NCBI GenBank assembly: GCA_963739395.1
Contig: CAVUAE010000001.1
Span: forward strand, 682,001-746,000
DNA from: RBG-13-51-18 sp963739395
GTDB lineage: Bacteria > Chloroflexota > Dehalococcoidia > Dehalococcoidales > RBG-16-60-22
Direction of reading: 5' to 3'
DNA length: 64,000 nucleotides
The notes beneath the pieces were generated by a model, which ran no database searches, was not told the DNA's origin, and saw only the letters and a list, made by a program, of their open reading frames with translations. Positions 16,482 through 25,349 of the stretch are shown here, one piece after another; the stretch's first letter is position 1; each line of letters begins with the position of its first letter. Both the position numbers and the translations under genes were made by a program.

Positions 16482-19127
16482 ATGAAAAGCGTAACCTTAA
16501 CGGTGAACGGGGTCAAGCAGACCGTAGAAGCCAGTCCTGACCTGGTGCTGCTCGACCTGCTGCGTGAGCAGTTTAATCTCACCGGCACCAAGCAATCCTG
16601 TGACCGCAAGGGCCAATGCGGCGCTTGCACGGTAGTCGTCGACGGTAAAGCCACCCGCTCCTGCCTGAAAAAAGTAGTCGACCTTGAGGGAGCGAATGTC
16701 ATTTCCGTAGAAGGCTTGGGCACGCCGGAAAATCCCCACCTCATCCAGGAAGCTTTTGTGCTTACCGGCGCTATCCAGTGCGGTTATTGCACGCCGGGCA
16801 TGATTATGGCTACGAAGGCTTTGCTCGACCAGAATCCTGATCCCGATATTGCCGCGATTAAAAAAGCGTTAGCGCGCAACTTATGCCGCTGTACCGGTTA
16901 CGTGAAAATCATCGATGCTATTCAACTTGCTGGTAAATTTATACGTAAAGAGACGACCCCGGCTAAAGTCCGCGCCGCTCTTAATAAGAAAAAGATGATC
17001 GGCGAATCACATCCTAGACCTTCATCTATGCTTAAAGCCTGTGGACTTGCTAAATTCAGTGGCGATTATAAGATGCCCGGTATGCTGGAAATTGCTGCCG
17101 TGCATAGCACCGAATTTCACGCTATCATCAAGTCAATCGATGCTTCCGCCGCCAAGAAGATGCCGGGTGTTGTCGGCGTCATGACCGCGGAAGATATCAA
17201 GGGCACCAACCGCATTCGCGTTATTGCCCCCGACCAACCTTTACTTTGCGAGGATAAAGTCAGGGCTTACGGCGACCCGGTGGCTATCGTTGCCGCCGAG
17301 ACGAGGGCGCAGGCGAGAGCCGCCGCTGCGGCAGTTAAGGTAACTTACGAAAAACTACCGGTGATGAAGACGCCGGAAGAAGCCTTGGCACCAGGCGCCG
17401 TGCAGATTCACCCACACTCCCCTAACCTCTGCTTCCAGCAGCCCCAGATAAAAGGCGACGCCGCTAAAGCATTAAAAGAAGCTGCCTATGTTATTGAGCA
17501 TGATTTTTCCACGCAGATGAACCACCAGGCTGCGCTGGAGCCGGAAGCCTGTTTCTGCTATTTCGATGGCGATGAACTGGTGATTGTTGGGCGGAGTATT
17601 ATGATTCATGCTCACGGCGCTATTGTTCAAGAAGCCGTCGGTGCTAAGAAAGTCCGCTACATCGAACCCTATTCCGGCGGGCAGTTCGGTATTAAAGCCT
17701 CGATTTCTTCCGAAGGTATCGCTGCTGCCGCCGCTATGCACTGGAAGCGACCCATCCGCTATATCCCCACTATAGAGGAATCATTCTGGATTACCTCCAA
17801 GCGGCATCCTTTCGAAATGGAGACGAAACTCGCTGCCGACAAAAATGGTAAAATCACTGCTTATTACAACCATTTCATCATGAATAAAGGCGCCTATTTC
17901 CTGCTGGGACCCATCATGCCGGGACGCGCCCTGCATATGTTAAACGGCTCGTATAACATTCCTAATGTCGATGCCTTGATTAAGCTGGTCTACACCAATA
18001 ATGGTTCCGGCGGCGCGGCGCGAGGGGCTGGACCGCCCCAGGTCATGTTCGCTCTGGAGTCACTGATGGATATGCTGGCTGAGAAGACAGGTATTGACCC
18101 GCTGGAGTTCCGTAAGAAGAACGCCTTGTTGCCTGGACAGACACGTTCTACCGGCGCTCCTATCGAACAGACGAGTTTCCCGGAACTCTGCGACGATATC
18201 AAACCGGCATATGTAAAAGCCAAGAAAGCTGCCGCCGAATTCAATAAGAAGGGCGGAAAAATCAAGCGAGGTGTAGGCATCGCCTGTATGTCCTTCGGCA
18301 TTGCTGAAGCCGGCGACCAGGCATCTAATTCTGTCGAGATAAATCCGGATGACACCGTAACTATTTACGCCGCTGTTGCCGACCCCGGCGAAGGCAACGA
18401 TTCCATGCTTTCACAGCTATCGGCGCAAGTACTCGACCTGCCGCTGGAAAAGATAAAGCTATATACCCGCGATACCAATAAAACCGTAGCATCCGGTCCT
18501 TCCGCCGGCAGTCGCCAGACTTATATGAGTGGCGGCGCGCTGGTTAACGGGCTGGAGAAAATGGCAAAAGCGATGAAAGAAGCCGGCGGCAAGACTTATG
18601 CTGCTTTAAAGAAAGCCGGCAAACCCACCCGATATGAAGGCGTCAAGCAGATTGCCGGGAAAGACGCACTTGACCCCAAGACCGGTCAGAGCGATTCCTT
18701 TGATTCGCAGGTGCACAACATCCAGATGGCCGAAGTCGAGGTCAACACCGAAACCGGCGACGTTAAAGTGCTGAAAATGACCACCGCCGTCGATGCCGGA
18801 CCCATCATCCATCCGCAGAACCTCCAAGGCCAGCTGGAAGGCGGCATGGACCAGGGTATCGGTTACGCTTTAAGAGAAGAGTTTATCCTCGGCAAGACCA
18901 AGGACTGGATAACTTTTAAGTTCCCGACGATTAACGATGCCGCCGAGGTCGAATTCATCACCCGCGAAACGCCGCGTAATAGAGGCACACTGGGCTCTAC
19001 CGGTATTGGTGAAATGACCATGGTTTCCACGGCGCCGGCCGTGACCAACGCCATTTATAATGCCTGCGGCGCTAGGATTTATGACCTCCCCGCCACGCCG
19101 GATAAGGTAAAGGCAGCGCTTAAGTAA
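16482..19127 (+). CDS. Mop-type molybdenum hydroxylase (aldehyde oxidoreductase-like)
   Basis: 881-aa single-chain enzyme of the xanthine oxidase family. Residues 1-75 form a plant-type [2Fe-2S] domain (C40, C46, C49, C61), residues 80-155 the second [2Fe-2S] domain (C100, C103, C135, C137), then an a/b hammerhead and the molybdopterin-binding domains, with the catalytic glutamate E844 in STGIGEM. No FAD domain is present. This is the architecture of Desulfovibrio aldehyde oxidoreductase (Mop), which passes electrons to ferredoxin or flavodoxin. The real substrate, aldehyde or N-heterocycle, is open. Downstream xdhC and mocA-like genes supply cofactor maturation. No signal peptide, so cytoplasmic. 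Confidence 0.93.
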   Translation: MKSVTLTVNGVKQTVEASPDLVLLDLLREQFNLTGTKQSCDRKGQCGACTVVVDGKATRSCLKKVVDLEGANVISVEGLGTPENPHLIQEAFVLTGAIQCGYCTPGMIMATKALLDQNPDPDIAAIKKALARNLCRCTGYVKIIDAIQLAGKFIRKETTPAKVRAALNKKKMIGESHPRPSSMLKACGLAKFSGDYKMPGMLEIAAVHSTEFHAIIKSIDASAAKKMPGVVGVMTAEDIKGTNRIRVIAPDQPLLCEDKVRAYGDPVAIVAAETRAQARAAAAAVKVTYEKLPVMKTPEEALAPGAVQIHPHSPNLCFQQPQIKGDAAKALKEAAYVIEHDFSTQMNHQAALEPEACFCYFDGDELVIVGRSIMIHAHGAIVQEAVGAKKVRYIEPYSGGQFGIKASISSEGIAAAAAMHWKRPIRYIPTIEESFWITSKRHPFEMETKLAADKNGKITAYYNHFIMNKGAYFLLGPIMPGRALHMLNGSYNIPNVDALIKLVYTNNGSGGAARGAGPPQVMFALESLMDMLAEKTGIDPLEFRKKNALLPGQTRSTGAPIEQTSFPELCDDIKPAYVKAKKAAAEFNKKGGKIKRGVGIACMSFGIAEAGDQASNSVEINPDDTVTIYAAVADPGEGNDSMLSQLSAQVLDLPLEKIKLYTRDTNKTVASGPSAGSRQTYMSGGALVNGLEKMAKAMKEAGGKTYAALKKAGKPTRYEGVKQIAGKDALDPKTGQSDSFDSQVHNIQMAEVEVNTETGDVKVLKMTTAVDAGPIIHPQNLQGQLEGGMDQGIGYALREEFILGKTKDWITFKFPTINDAAEVEFITRETPRNRGTLGSTGIGEMTMVSTAPAVTNAIYNACGARIYDLPATPDKVKAALK

Positions 19128-19140
19128 TAGATAAAAACAA

Positions 19141-19185
19141 GAATCGGCAGGCTCGTGGTAAAATTAGTCTGCCGATTCATTTTGA
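19141..19185 (+). terminator. Stem-loop after the hydroxylase gene
   Basis: GAATCGGCAG (19141-19150) and CTGCCGATTC??-type complement at 19169-19178 form a perfect 10-base stem, followed by ATTTTG. The weak T tract suggests partial termination, lowering expression of the maturation genes downstream. Confidence 0.6.
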
Positions 19186-19214
19186 AAATTAAATCATCAA
19201 CTTGAGAGCTTGCG

Positions 19215-20273
19215 ATGAACGAGCATGAATACCTCGCCAGGATGATAAATAAAGCGCTCGAAGCCGACTCCCCGCTAGTACTAATTTCTATAATGAGTAT
19301 GCAGGGGTCGACGCCCCGTCATGGCGGTACGAAAATGGTAGTAGGCGCGGATGGAAAAACCTACGGCACCATCGGCGGGAGTTTAATCGAAGCCACGGCT
19401 ATCAGCGAAGCTAAAAAAGTTTTATCTACCCATAAACCAAAAATAATAACCTACGAGCTTACCGGTAAGGACGCCACTGCCCCCGGCATGATTTGCGGCG
19501 GTAAGGCTGAAATATTATTGGACTATCTTGCCGCGTCGAAAGAAAATCGGCAATATGCAAAAAATTGGCAAGATGCTATTTTACAGGGTAAGGATTTTTA
19601 TCTATTAACTCAACTGCAGGGCGATATGAATAATCTAAAGGTAATCGGTCACGCTATCCTCCATGCCGATGGCAGTGTCACCGGTAATATCTCATTAAGC
19701 GAACTAGATATTCACAAGTTAAAAACAGAATTGCATAATATCTCGGAAACAGCCGTTGTATCATTTGGCGATACCCGCGTTATGGTCGACCGCGTACGTA
19801 AGCTGAAAACTCTATATTGTTTCGGGGCGGGGCATGTGGCGGTGCCTACGGCTCATCTGGCGGCGCTGGTGGGTTTCCGTGTAGTGGTATTAGATGACCG
19901 TGAAGAATTTGCTAACGCAGAACGCTTCCCGGAAGCGCATAAAATATGCGTTATCAAGGATTTTAACCATGCTTTCGACGGACTGGAAATTGATAATGAT
20001 TCTTTCATCGTCATCGTTACCCGCGGACACCAATTCGACCGGGAAGTATTAGAGCAAGCCCTGAAAACAAAGGCGGGCTATATCGGCATGATTAGCAGTC
20101 GCAAAAAGCGAGCCGCTATTTTCGAAGCGCTAATGGCACAGGGCGTGAAAAAAGAACAGCTAGAGCGAGTACACGCCCCTATCGGCATCAATATCGGCGG
20201 CGAAACGCCAGAAGAAATCGCCGTAAGCATCGTTGCGGAACTAATCAGCGAGCGGAGTAAGCAAACAACATGA
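19215..20273 (+). CDS. xdhC: XdhC/CoxI-family molybdenum hydroxylase maturation factor
   Basis: 352-aa protein that in the family binds molybdopterin cofactor and aids its sulfuration and insertion into xanthine-oxidase-type enzymes. The N-terminal XdhC/CoxI domain has GSTPRHGGTKMVV near residue 31 and G-T-I-G-G-S-L-I-E-A; the C-terminal Rossmann domain starts at LYCFGAGHVAVPTA near residue 197 and ends in I-G-G-E-T-P-E-E-I-A-V-S-I. It overlaps the next gene by four bases (ATGA) and follows the hydroxylase, its probable client. Confidence 0.93.
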   Translation: MNEHEYLARMINKALEADSPLVLISIMSMQGSTPRHGGTKMVVGADGKTYGTIGGSLIEATAISEAKKVLSTHKPKIITYELTGKDATAPGMICGGKAEILLDYLAASKENRQYAKNWQDAILQGKDFYLLTQLQGDMNNLKVIGHAILHADGSVTGNISLSELDIHKLKTELHNISETAVVSFGDTRVMVDRVRKLKTLYCFGAGHVAVPTAHLAALVGFRVVVLDDREEFANAERFPEAHKICVIKDFNHAFDGLEIDNDSFIVIVTRGHQFDREVLEQALKTKAGYIGMISSRKKRAAIFEALMAQGVKKEQLERVHAPIGINIGGETPEEIAVSIVAELISERSKQTT

Positions 20274-21379
20274 ATACGCGTTACGCGGCTATTATCCTCG
20301 CTGGTGGTCTCTCCACACGCATGAAGCAATTCAAGCCCCTCCTCTCCCTCGGTGAATCCACCGTCGTCGACCACATTATCAATACCTATTTAAGTGAAGG
20401 GGTTGATGTGGTACTGGTGGCTGGCTACAAATATGACGAAATAAAAGCGAAAATACAAAAGAAGAATATCACTGTTGTATATAACCCCGACTATGAAAAA
20501 GGCATGTTCACCTCAATACAAGCTGGAATAAAGCAACTTCGACCCGAACATCAAGCGTTTTTCATTAACCCCGTAGATATACCGTTGGTAAGACCGGCAA
20601 CCATAAAGAGACTGATGGCAGTAGCCACAGAAAATCCAAGGAAAATCATCTATCCAGTATTCGGTGAAAAAAGAGGTCACCCACCACTAATCCCGTCAAG
20701 TTTTGCTACTGCTATTTTAAAGTGGCGGAAACAAGGTGGACTGAAAACCGTACTTGATGCTCAAGAGAAGCTGGCTTTGGAAGTTCCGGTGGCTGATAAC
20801 TATACCATCCTCGACATTGATACGCCGGAAGACTATATATTTCTCACCGAACGTTACCGTCGTTACGATATACCTACCGATGAAGAGTGTAATGTTATCT
20901 TACATGATATCTGCAAGGTCACGCCGGAGAAAATCAAGCATTCCCAAAAAGTCGCCGAGGTTGCCGCTGATATCGGCCGAGCATTCAGTTTGCATGGTAC
21001 TTGTGTTGATATTGAGCTAGTTTATGTTGCTGGCATGTTACATGACATCGCCAAAGGTGAAAAGAAACATGATATTGCAGGAGGTAAAATACTCCGCGAA
21101 TTAGGCTTTGGTAAGGTGGGAGATATTGTAGCTGTTCATTCCAATCTGGCGAATGGCGATTTATCTCAACCCCTAGAAGCAAAAATAGTATATCTTACAG
21201 ATAAGTTCGTCGGAGGTGAAAAACTAGTCTCCCTTGAAGAACGGTATCACCACCCTGATTTTCCACCTGAAACTCAAGCCATCATCGCCGAGCGTTTGAA
21301 AGTAGCACAAAACATAAAAATAGAACTTGAAAAATTACTTGGTCACCGCCTGGAAATGGTTATTTCCGGATATATATAA
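20270..21379 (+). CDS. MocA-like nucleotidyltransferase fused to an HD domain
   Basis: 369-aa two-domain protein. Residues 1-200 are a MobA/MocA-type NTP transferase (LAGGLSTRMKQFKPLL, N-P-V-D-I-P-L-V metal-site region, D-I-D-T-P-E-D-Y), expected to make the cytidine dinucleotide form of molybdopterin used by this hydroxylase type. Residues about 215-360 are an HD phosphohydrolase domain (H-S-Q-K-V-A-E-V-A and A-G-M-L-H-D-I-A-K-G). The fusion occurs with Mop-type enzymes in other anaerobes as far as I recall; the job of the HD half is not known. It ends five bases from the convergent regulator gene. Confidence 0.88.
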   Translation: MNTRYAAIILAGGLSTRMKQFKPLLSLGESTVVDHIINTYLSEGVDVVLVAGYKYDEIKAKIQKKNITVVYNPDYEKGMFTSIQAGIKQLRPEHQAFFINPVDIPLVRPATIKRLMAVATENPRKIIYPVFGEKRGHPPLIPSSFATAILKWRKQGGLKTVLDAQEKLALEVPVADNYTILDIDTPEDYIFLTERYRRYDIPTDEECNVILHDICKVTPEKIKHSQKVAEVAADIGRAFSLHGTCVDIELVYVAGMLHDIAKGEKKHDIAGGKILRELGFGKVGDIVAVHSNLANGDLSQPLEAKIVYLTDKFVGGEKLVSLEERYHHPDFPPETQAIIAERLKVAQNIKIELEKLLGHRLEMVISGYI

Positions 21380-21383
21380 AAAT

Positions 21384-22535
21384 TTAAGAAACAAACTTCG
21401 TGACGCCGGTCAGAGAAGTATCGTAGCCGCCAACTTTATCCACGATTTTCTTGAACTCTTCACTACCGATTATTTTCAACATTGGTGTAAAGCACTGGCT
21501 GCGATAATTTGCTATTGGTATCACGAGGTCGTAACGTTCCCGGAACATCGGCATAAAGTCTAAACCACAGCTTAAAGCCGCCGCCTCGATACCCAAACCG
21601 ACGTCGGCATCGCCGTTTGAAATATGCGAGGCAACTTCAAGGTGTGTGTTATATTCAATATTATATCCCTTGATATCATCAGGCGATATCCCCTGACGCT
21701 TCAACTGCAGGTCAAGCAGTACGCGTGTACCAGACCCCTGCTGGCGATTGACGAAGGTGATATCCGGCCGCTTTAAATCTCCTAACGTTTTAATTTTCTT
21801 CGGATTACCTTTAGGGAACATCAACCCCTGGATGCGGAAGGAAAGATTGACGATGGCTAACTCACGACCAGGGAGGATTCTTTTCACATAAGGGTAGTTA
21901 TATTCACCAGTTTCTTCATCTAATAGATGAGTGCCAGCCAGGTCAGCCCTCTCTTCCTGCAAAGCTATAAGTCCTCCCAGACTGCCGGCATGAGTTATTT
22001 CCGTTTGTAAACCTTCCACCCGCTGTCGTAGTAAGTCCAGAAGGATATTTAGTGCCAGGTCATGGCTGCCAACGATGCGGATAATTTTCTTTTCTTTCCG
22101 AGATGAAACAACCTCAGAAGGCTTTTTCACTTCGGCTTGTCTTTCCTCGCGCCATCTCTCTAAACTCAAATAGAAAGCCGCTTCGAGGTCTTCGGGACTA
22201 TACCCCTGGCTTAAAGACTTAACGATGTCATCATTCATGTTTTCCAGGAGTTTTTTCTGTCGGTTTGACCGTATATCCGTCGTCACATCCTGGGATTTTA
22301 CGCTGGTGCCTCCGCCGCGTCGAGAGACTAATATCTGCTCTTGTTCCAATTCCAAATAAGCTCGACAGACCGTATTAGGATTGATATTAAGCGATTGCGA
22401 TAGCTGTCGGATAGATGGCAAACGGTCACCGGGCTTTATCTGCTCTGTAGCGATAAGTTTACGCAGCTGTTCGGCTATCTGCTGGTAAATTGGCATTGCC
22501 GTATGATAATCCAGCTTAATATCTTTTACATCCAT
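21384..22535 (-). CDS. GntR-type regulator with a molybdate-binding-like sensor domain
   Basis: 383-aa one-component regulator. Residues 1-75 are a winged helix of the GntR/YtrA type (P-I-Y-Q-Q-I-A-E-Q-L-R-K, then SLNINPNTVCRAYLELEQ). A linker leads to a periplasmic-binding-protein-like sensor (residues 150-383) with G-S-H-D-L-A-L-N, R-Q-Q-G-S-G-T-R-V-L-L-D and G-D-A-D-V-G-L-G-I-E, the ModA-related PBP-like fold found in regulators of molybdenum genes. It faces the hydroxylase operon tail to tail, so control of that operon by molybdate or molybdopterin is a fair inference. Weaknesses: the ligand is not shown by the sequence. Confidence 0.85.
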   Translation of the reverse strand: MDVKDIKLDYHTAMPIYQQIAEQLRKLIATEQIKPGDRLPSIRQLSQSLNINPNTVCRAYLELEQEQILVSRRGGGTSVKSQDVTTDIRSNRQKKLLENMNDDIVKSLSQGYSPEDLEAAFYLSLERWREERQAEVKKPSEVVSSRKEKKIIRIVGSHDLALNILLDLLRQRVEGLQTEITHAGSLGGLIALQEERADLAGTHLLDEETGEYNYPYVKRILPGRELAIVNLSFRIQGLMFPKGNPKKIKTLGDLKRPDITFVNRQQGSGTRVLLDLQLKRQGISPDDIKGYNIEYNTHLEVASHISNGDADVGLGIEAAALSCGLDFMPMFRERYDLVIPIANYRSQCFTPMLKIIGSEEFKKIVDKVGGYDTSLTGVTKFVS

Positions 22536-22728
22536 ATTTTTTCTCTATGCTTGTAAATAAGTTACGGCAAGTATATCAGATTAACGTTTTGAAGTAAATT
22601 TTCGCCAGTTTTACATCCAGTAACCTTTTATTAGATAATATTAACACGGCAGGTCAGCCGAAGGCTACTTAAGGGATAACCAGACAGCATTCAAATCATT
22701 ACAAACGGCAGATTTATAAGGGGGCATG

Positions 22729-23547
22729 ATGGAAAAGATTACCAATAATGTTTACGCGGGGATGAATTTCCGGGGATGCAACTCCAGCTTTGTAGTCACT
22801 ACCGATGGCGTAGTGATGATTGACACACCGATGGTGCCAGCGGAAGCTAAAAAGTGGCGTGAAGAGATTAAGCAATACGGCGAACTCCGTTACGTTATCA
22901 ACGGCGAACCCCATAACGACCATGTTGCCGGAAACTGCTGGATGGGAGCAATCTTAGTAGCGCATGGAGGCACCCGCGAAGCAATTAAGCATAATAAGAA
23001 AGAAGCCCTCGAGCAGCAGATGAAATGGATGGCTCCAGATGCCCTGCCGTTGGACTTAGACTTCCATTACCGTCTGCCGGATATTACCTTTTCCCAGGAG
23101 ATGAAGCTTTATCTGGGGAAACATACCTTCCACCTTATTCATGTGCCAGGGCATACAGCTTCCGAGACGGCGGTATACGTACCGGAAGAAAGAATCGTTT
23201 TCACCTCGGATAACGTAACAATGGGTATGCCGATTATGATAGATGCCGTGCCTGAAGAATGGCTGAAGTCAATAAAAAAACTCGAGACGCTGGATATAGA
23301 AAAAATAATCCCCGGACATGGTCCGGTATGTGATAAAGCCTACTTAAAGACCCGATATGATGATATTAAATACTGTATTGATACCGTTAAAGCCGCCATT
23401 ACTAAAGGGTGGAGTCTGAAGGAAATACAAGAGAAGGTCACCTTTGCCGATAGGTTCCCACCAATGGGTCCTCCCGGCGCCGGCGACCTTATGGCGCCGA
23501 TACGGCATGAAAGCATCGCCCATCTTTACGAAGTGCTGAAAAAGTAA
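22729..23547 (+). CDS. Metallo-beta-lactamase-fold hydrolase, variant metal motif
   Basis: 272-aa single-domain MBL-fold protein. The metal motif usually HxHxDH reads N-G-E-P-H-N-D-H-V-A-G here: the first histidine is replaced by glutamate while the second histidine and the D-H pair remain. Later ligands are intact: H in HVPGHTASE, D in FTSDNV and H in IPGHGPV. A substrate cannot be assigned. ATGATG at 22726 gives two possible starts; the second has better spacing to AAGGGGG (22718-22724). Confidence 0.85.
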   Translation: MEKITNNVYAGMNFRGCNSSFVVTTDGVVMIDTPMVPAEAKKWREEIKQYGELRYVINGEPHNDHVAGNCWMGAILVAHGGTREAIKHNKKEALEQQMKWMAPDALPLDLDFHYRLPDITFSQEMKLYLGKHTFHLIHVPGHTASETAVYVPEERIVFTSDNVTMGMPIMIDAVPEEWLKSIKKLETLDIEKIIPGHGPVCDKAYLKTRYDDIKYCIDTVKAAITKGWSLKEIQEKVTFADRFPPMGPPGAGDLMAPIRHESIAHLYEVLKK

Positions 23548-23622
23548 AGCCATTCAACGCTTTAGATAAAGTGCCGGCATCGAAGGATTTTAGATAGCGA
23601 GGAAGTTAGCTGCAGGAATGGT

Positions 23623-24267
23623 TTAAGGGTTAGGCGTATTGCCCTGTTGTTTTTGCTCGTCTTCCGGCCACCAGCCCATCCAGTTTTCCTTGCCGCACTT
23701 CGTGCATTTTATGTGGATAGCCACGGCTTTTTTCGTCTGGCATTTGTCGCACAAGAATTCTTCACGGATGTCAGGCCTGTTCCGAATAAACGCATCAAGA
23801 AGACGCTCAAATTCGTTTAATCGCCGCTGATACTCTGTGGTCGAGTCTGGGTCAAGCTTAATAAATCCAACAATCTGTTTGACCTTTTCTTCTAATTTAT
23901 CAACTCTCTGCATGACGCTTGATATTTTAACCAGATGTCGGGCTAATTCAGAAACAGTTTCCTGTAGTTTGGCTACCTCATCCGAACCATAATTCTTGTA
24001 TGAAGCCACTGCTGCCCCCGATGGCGGCGGTAAATGGACAGGAGTTTGAGGCGGCGCCGGCGGAGGAGCTGGTTCAGGCGGCGGAGCAGCGGCTTGAGGT
24101 GGCGGCGCTGGCGGAGGCGGTGGAGCCGGTGGTGGAACAACCTCTTTAGGCGGCTCGGGCGTCTCTACGGCAGCCTTAGGTGCTGGTGGTCTAGGCTTCA
24201 GTTTAGGAGCCTTTTTCGACAGCAGTTCGTCGATTTCAGATTGTGAGAGTATTTTATCGTCGGCCAT
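23623..24267 (-). CDS. FliM-N-peptide / proline-rich / zinc-ribbon protein
   Basis: 214-aa protein of an architecture I do not know as a named family. Residues 5-16 read K-I-L-S-Q-S-E-I-D-E-L-L, almost identical to the FliM N-terminal peptide that binds phosphorylated CheY. Residues 20-80 are proline/alanine-rich (runs of P and A-P). Residues 85-160 are helical and probably a coiled coil (L-Q-E-T-V-S-E-L-A-R-H-L...V-D-K-L-E-E-K-V-K-Q-I). C173, C176, C188 and C191 form a zinc ribbon (CDKC...CTKC). No rotor domain of FliM is present. As last gene of the che operon, overlapping the HD-GYP gene by one base, it may be a non-flagellar CheY-P receiver. Confidence 0.8.
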   Translation of the reverse strand: MADDKILSQSEIDELLSKKAPKLKPRPPAPKAAVETPEPPKEVVPPPAPPPPPAPPPQAAAPPPEPAPPPAPPQTPVHLPPPSGAAVASYKNYGSDEVAKLQETVSELARHLVKISSVMQRVDKLEEKVKQIVGFIKLDPDSTTEYQRRLNEFERLLDAFIRNRPDIREEFLCDKCQTKKAVAIHIKCTKCGKENWMGWWPEDEQKQQGNTPNP

Positions 24268-25340
24268 TAATCATACTCCAACACTTTAGTAATCAGTACG
24301 TTCTGATGTACAGCTCTAGATAAATCAATATCGAAAGGATGCTGTAATAAACCCTTACCGGCTTTAGTACAAATACGTACAATCGGTCGAGCCACGAAGC
24401 CGAGCTTGGGATTGCTGACGATTCCCATATCACCGTTATTTAACTGTACGGATACGCCGGCAGGATAAGAAGGAATATGTCTGACGAATAACTCTACTAA
24501 CTCCGGGTCGTATTGGTCTCCCCCGCCTGCCATGATATATTCGATAGATTCATGGGGCATATATTTGCCCCTACCCGGACGTTCTGAAAGTAGGTCGACG
24601 AAGGTATCGGCGAGGGCGATAATCCGAGCTTTCTGTGATATTTCTTTTCCTTTAGTCCCCTGCGGATATCCCCTACCGGACCAATATTCGTGATGCTGTA
24701 GTACTGCTTTGGCGATTTCACCATTAGTAATCTCATGTTTTGAAAGAATATTGTAAGCGGTGGTGGGGTGTTCACGCACTCGCGGTGAAGCACCCTCGGT
24801 CAGACTATCAACAGCGTTAATCGTTTCCGGGGATAAACCGATATCCTTTAATATGGCGGCAAGACCGAGTTGGACTAATTCTTTATTAGGCATATTCATG
24901 GCGCGTCCCATCGCCAGGGAAAGAGCCGCTGTTTTCGCTGGCTGTAAATATAAATAATCATTTAGCGCAATGCAACATGATACATTAAGTTCACCCATAA
25001 CATTTAGCTCCATGCCGCTAATCATGCCACTTAAAGCCACCTCCACCTGGTTCAGGTCATTATCCGCAATATCCGGCTTGCCCGTATGGTTTAAAATCAA
25101 CTGTCGGATGGCTTCGGTTACTTTTCCTTCCGTCTGGGGGGTAAAGAGAGGGGCTACGACAACATCTGACACCCGCCAATCACGGATAAACAATTCGGTT
25201 ACTCCCTTTTTCCAAACAAACCTGATAAACTCTACCGTTAATTCTTTATTCCGACCCGCCAGGAGGTTGCCTAAATTATCGTAAATCGGCATGTCGGAAA
25301 TCATGCCTGGTTTAGCGTGTTTTATTGTTATACGTCTCAT
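24267..25340 (-). CDS. HD-GYP-like protein with altered active site
   Basis: 357-aa protein with an N-terminal region (1-130) and an HD-GYP domain (about 135-290). HD-GYP proteins usually hydrolyse cyclic di-GMP. Here the motif HDIGK reads K165-D-I-G-L, HHExxDGxGYP reads HHEYWSGRGYP (D to S), and the later A-D-T-F-V-D is kept. Loss of the HD histidine and of the aspartate makes normal phosphodiesterase activity doubtful; a cyclic-di-GMP sensor or scaffold is possible. The C-terminal ~60 residues (V-Q-L-N-N-G-D-M-G-I-V) form a short beta-rich extension. It is embedded in the chemosensory operon between cheR and the FliM-N-peptide protein. Confidence 0.85.
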   Translation of the reverse strand: MRRITIKHAKPGMISDMPIYDNLGNLLAGRNKELTVEFIRFVWKKGVTELFIRDWRVSDVVVAPLFTPQTEGKVTEAIRQLILNHTGKPDIADNDLNQVEVALSGMISGMELNVMGELNVSCCIALNDYLYLQPAKTAALSLAMGRAMNMPNKELVQLGLAAILKDIGLSPETINAVDSLTEGASPRVREHPTTAYNILSKHEITNGEIAKAVLQHHEYWSGRGYPQGTKGKEISQKARIIALADTFVDLLSERPGRGKYMPHESIEYIMAGGGDQYDPELVELFVRHIPSYPAGVSVQLNNGDMGIVSNPKLGFVARPIVRICTKAGKGLLQHPFDIDLSRAVHQNVLITKVLEYD

Positions 25341-25349
25341 ATTAATACC

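Noticed and set aside
24034..24246. Arginine-rich reading frame on the plus strand
   Set aside because: It is the antisense shadow of the proline-rich region of the minus-strand gene; its composition follows from complementing proline codons.
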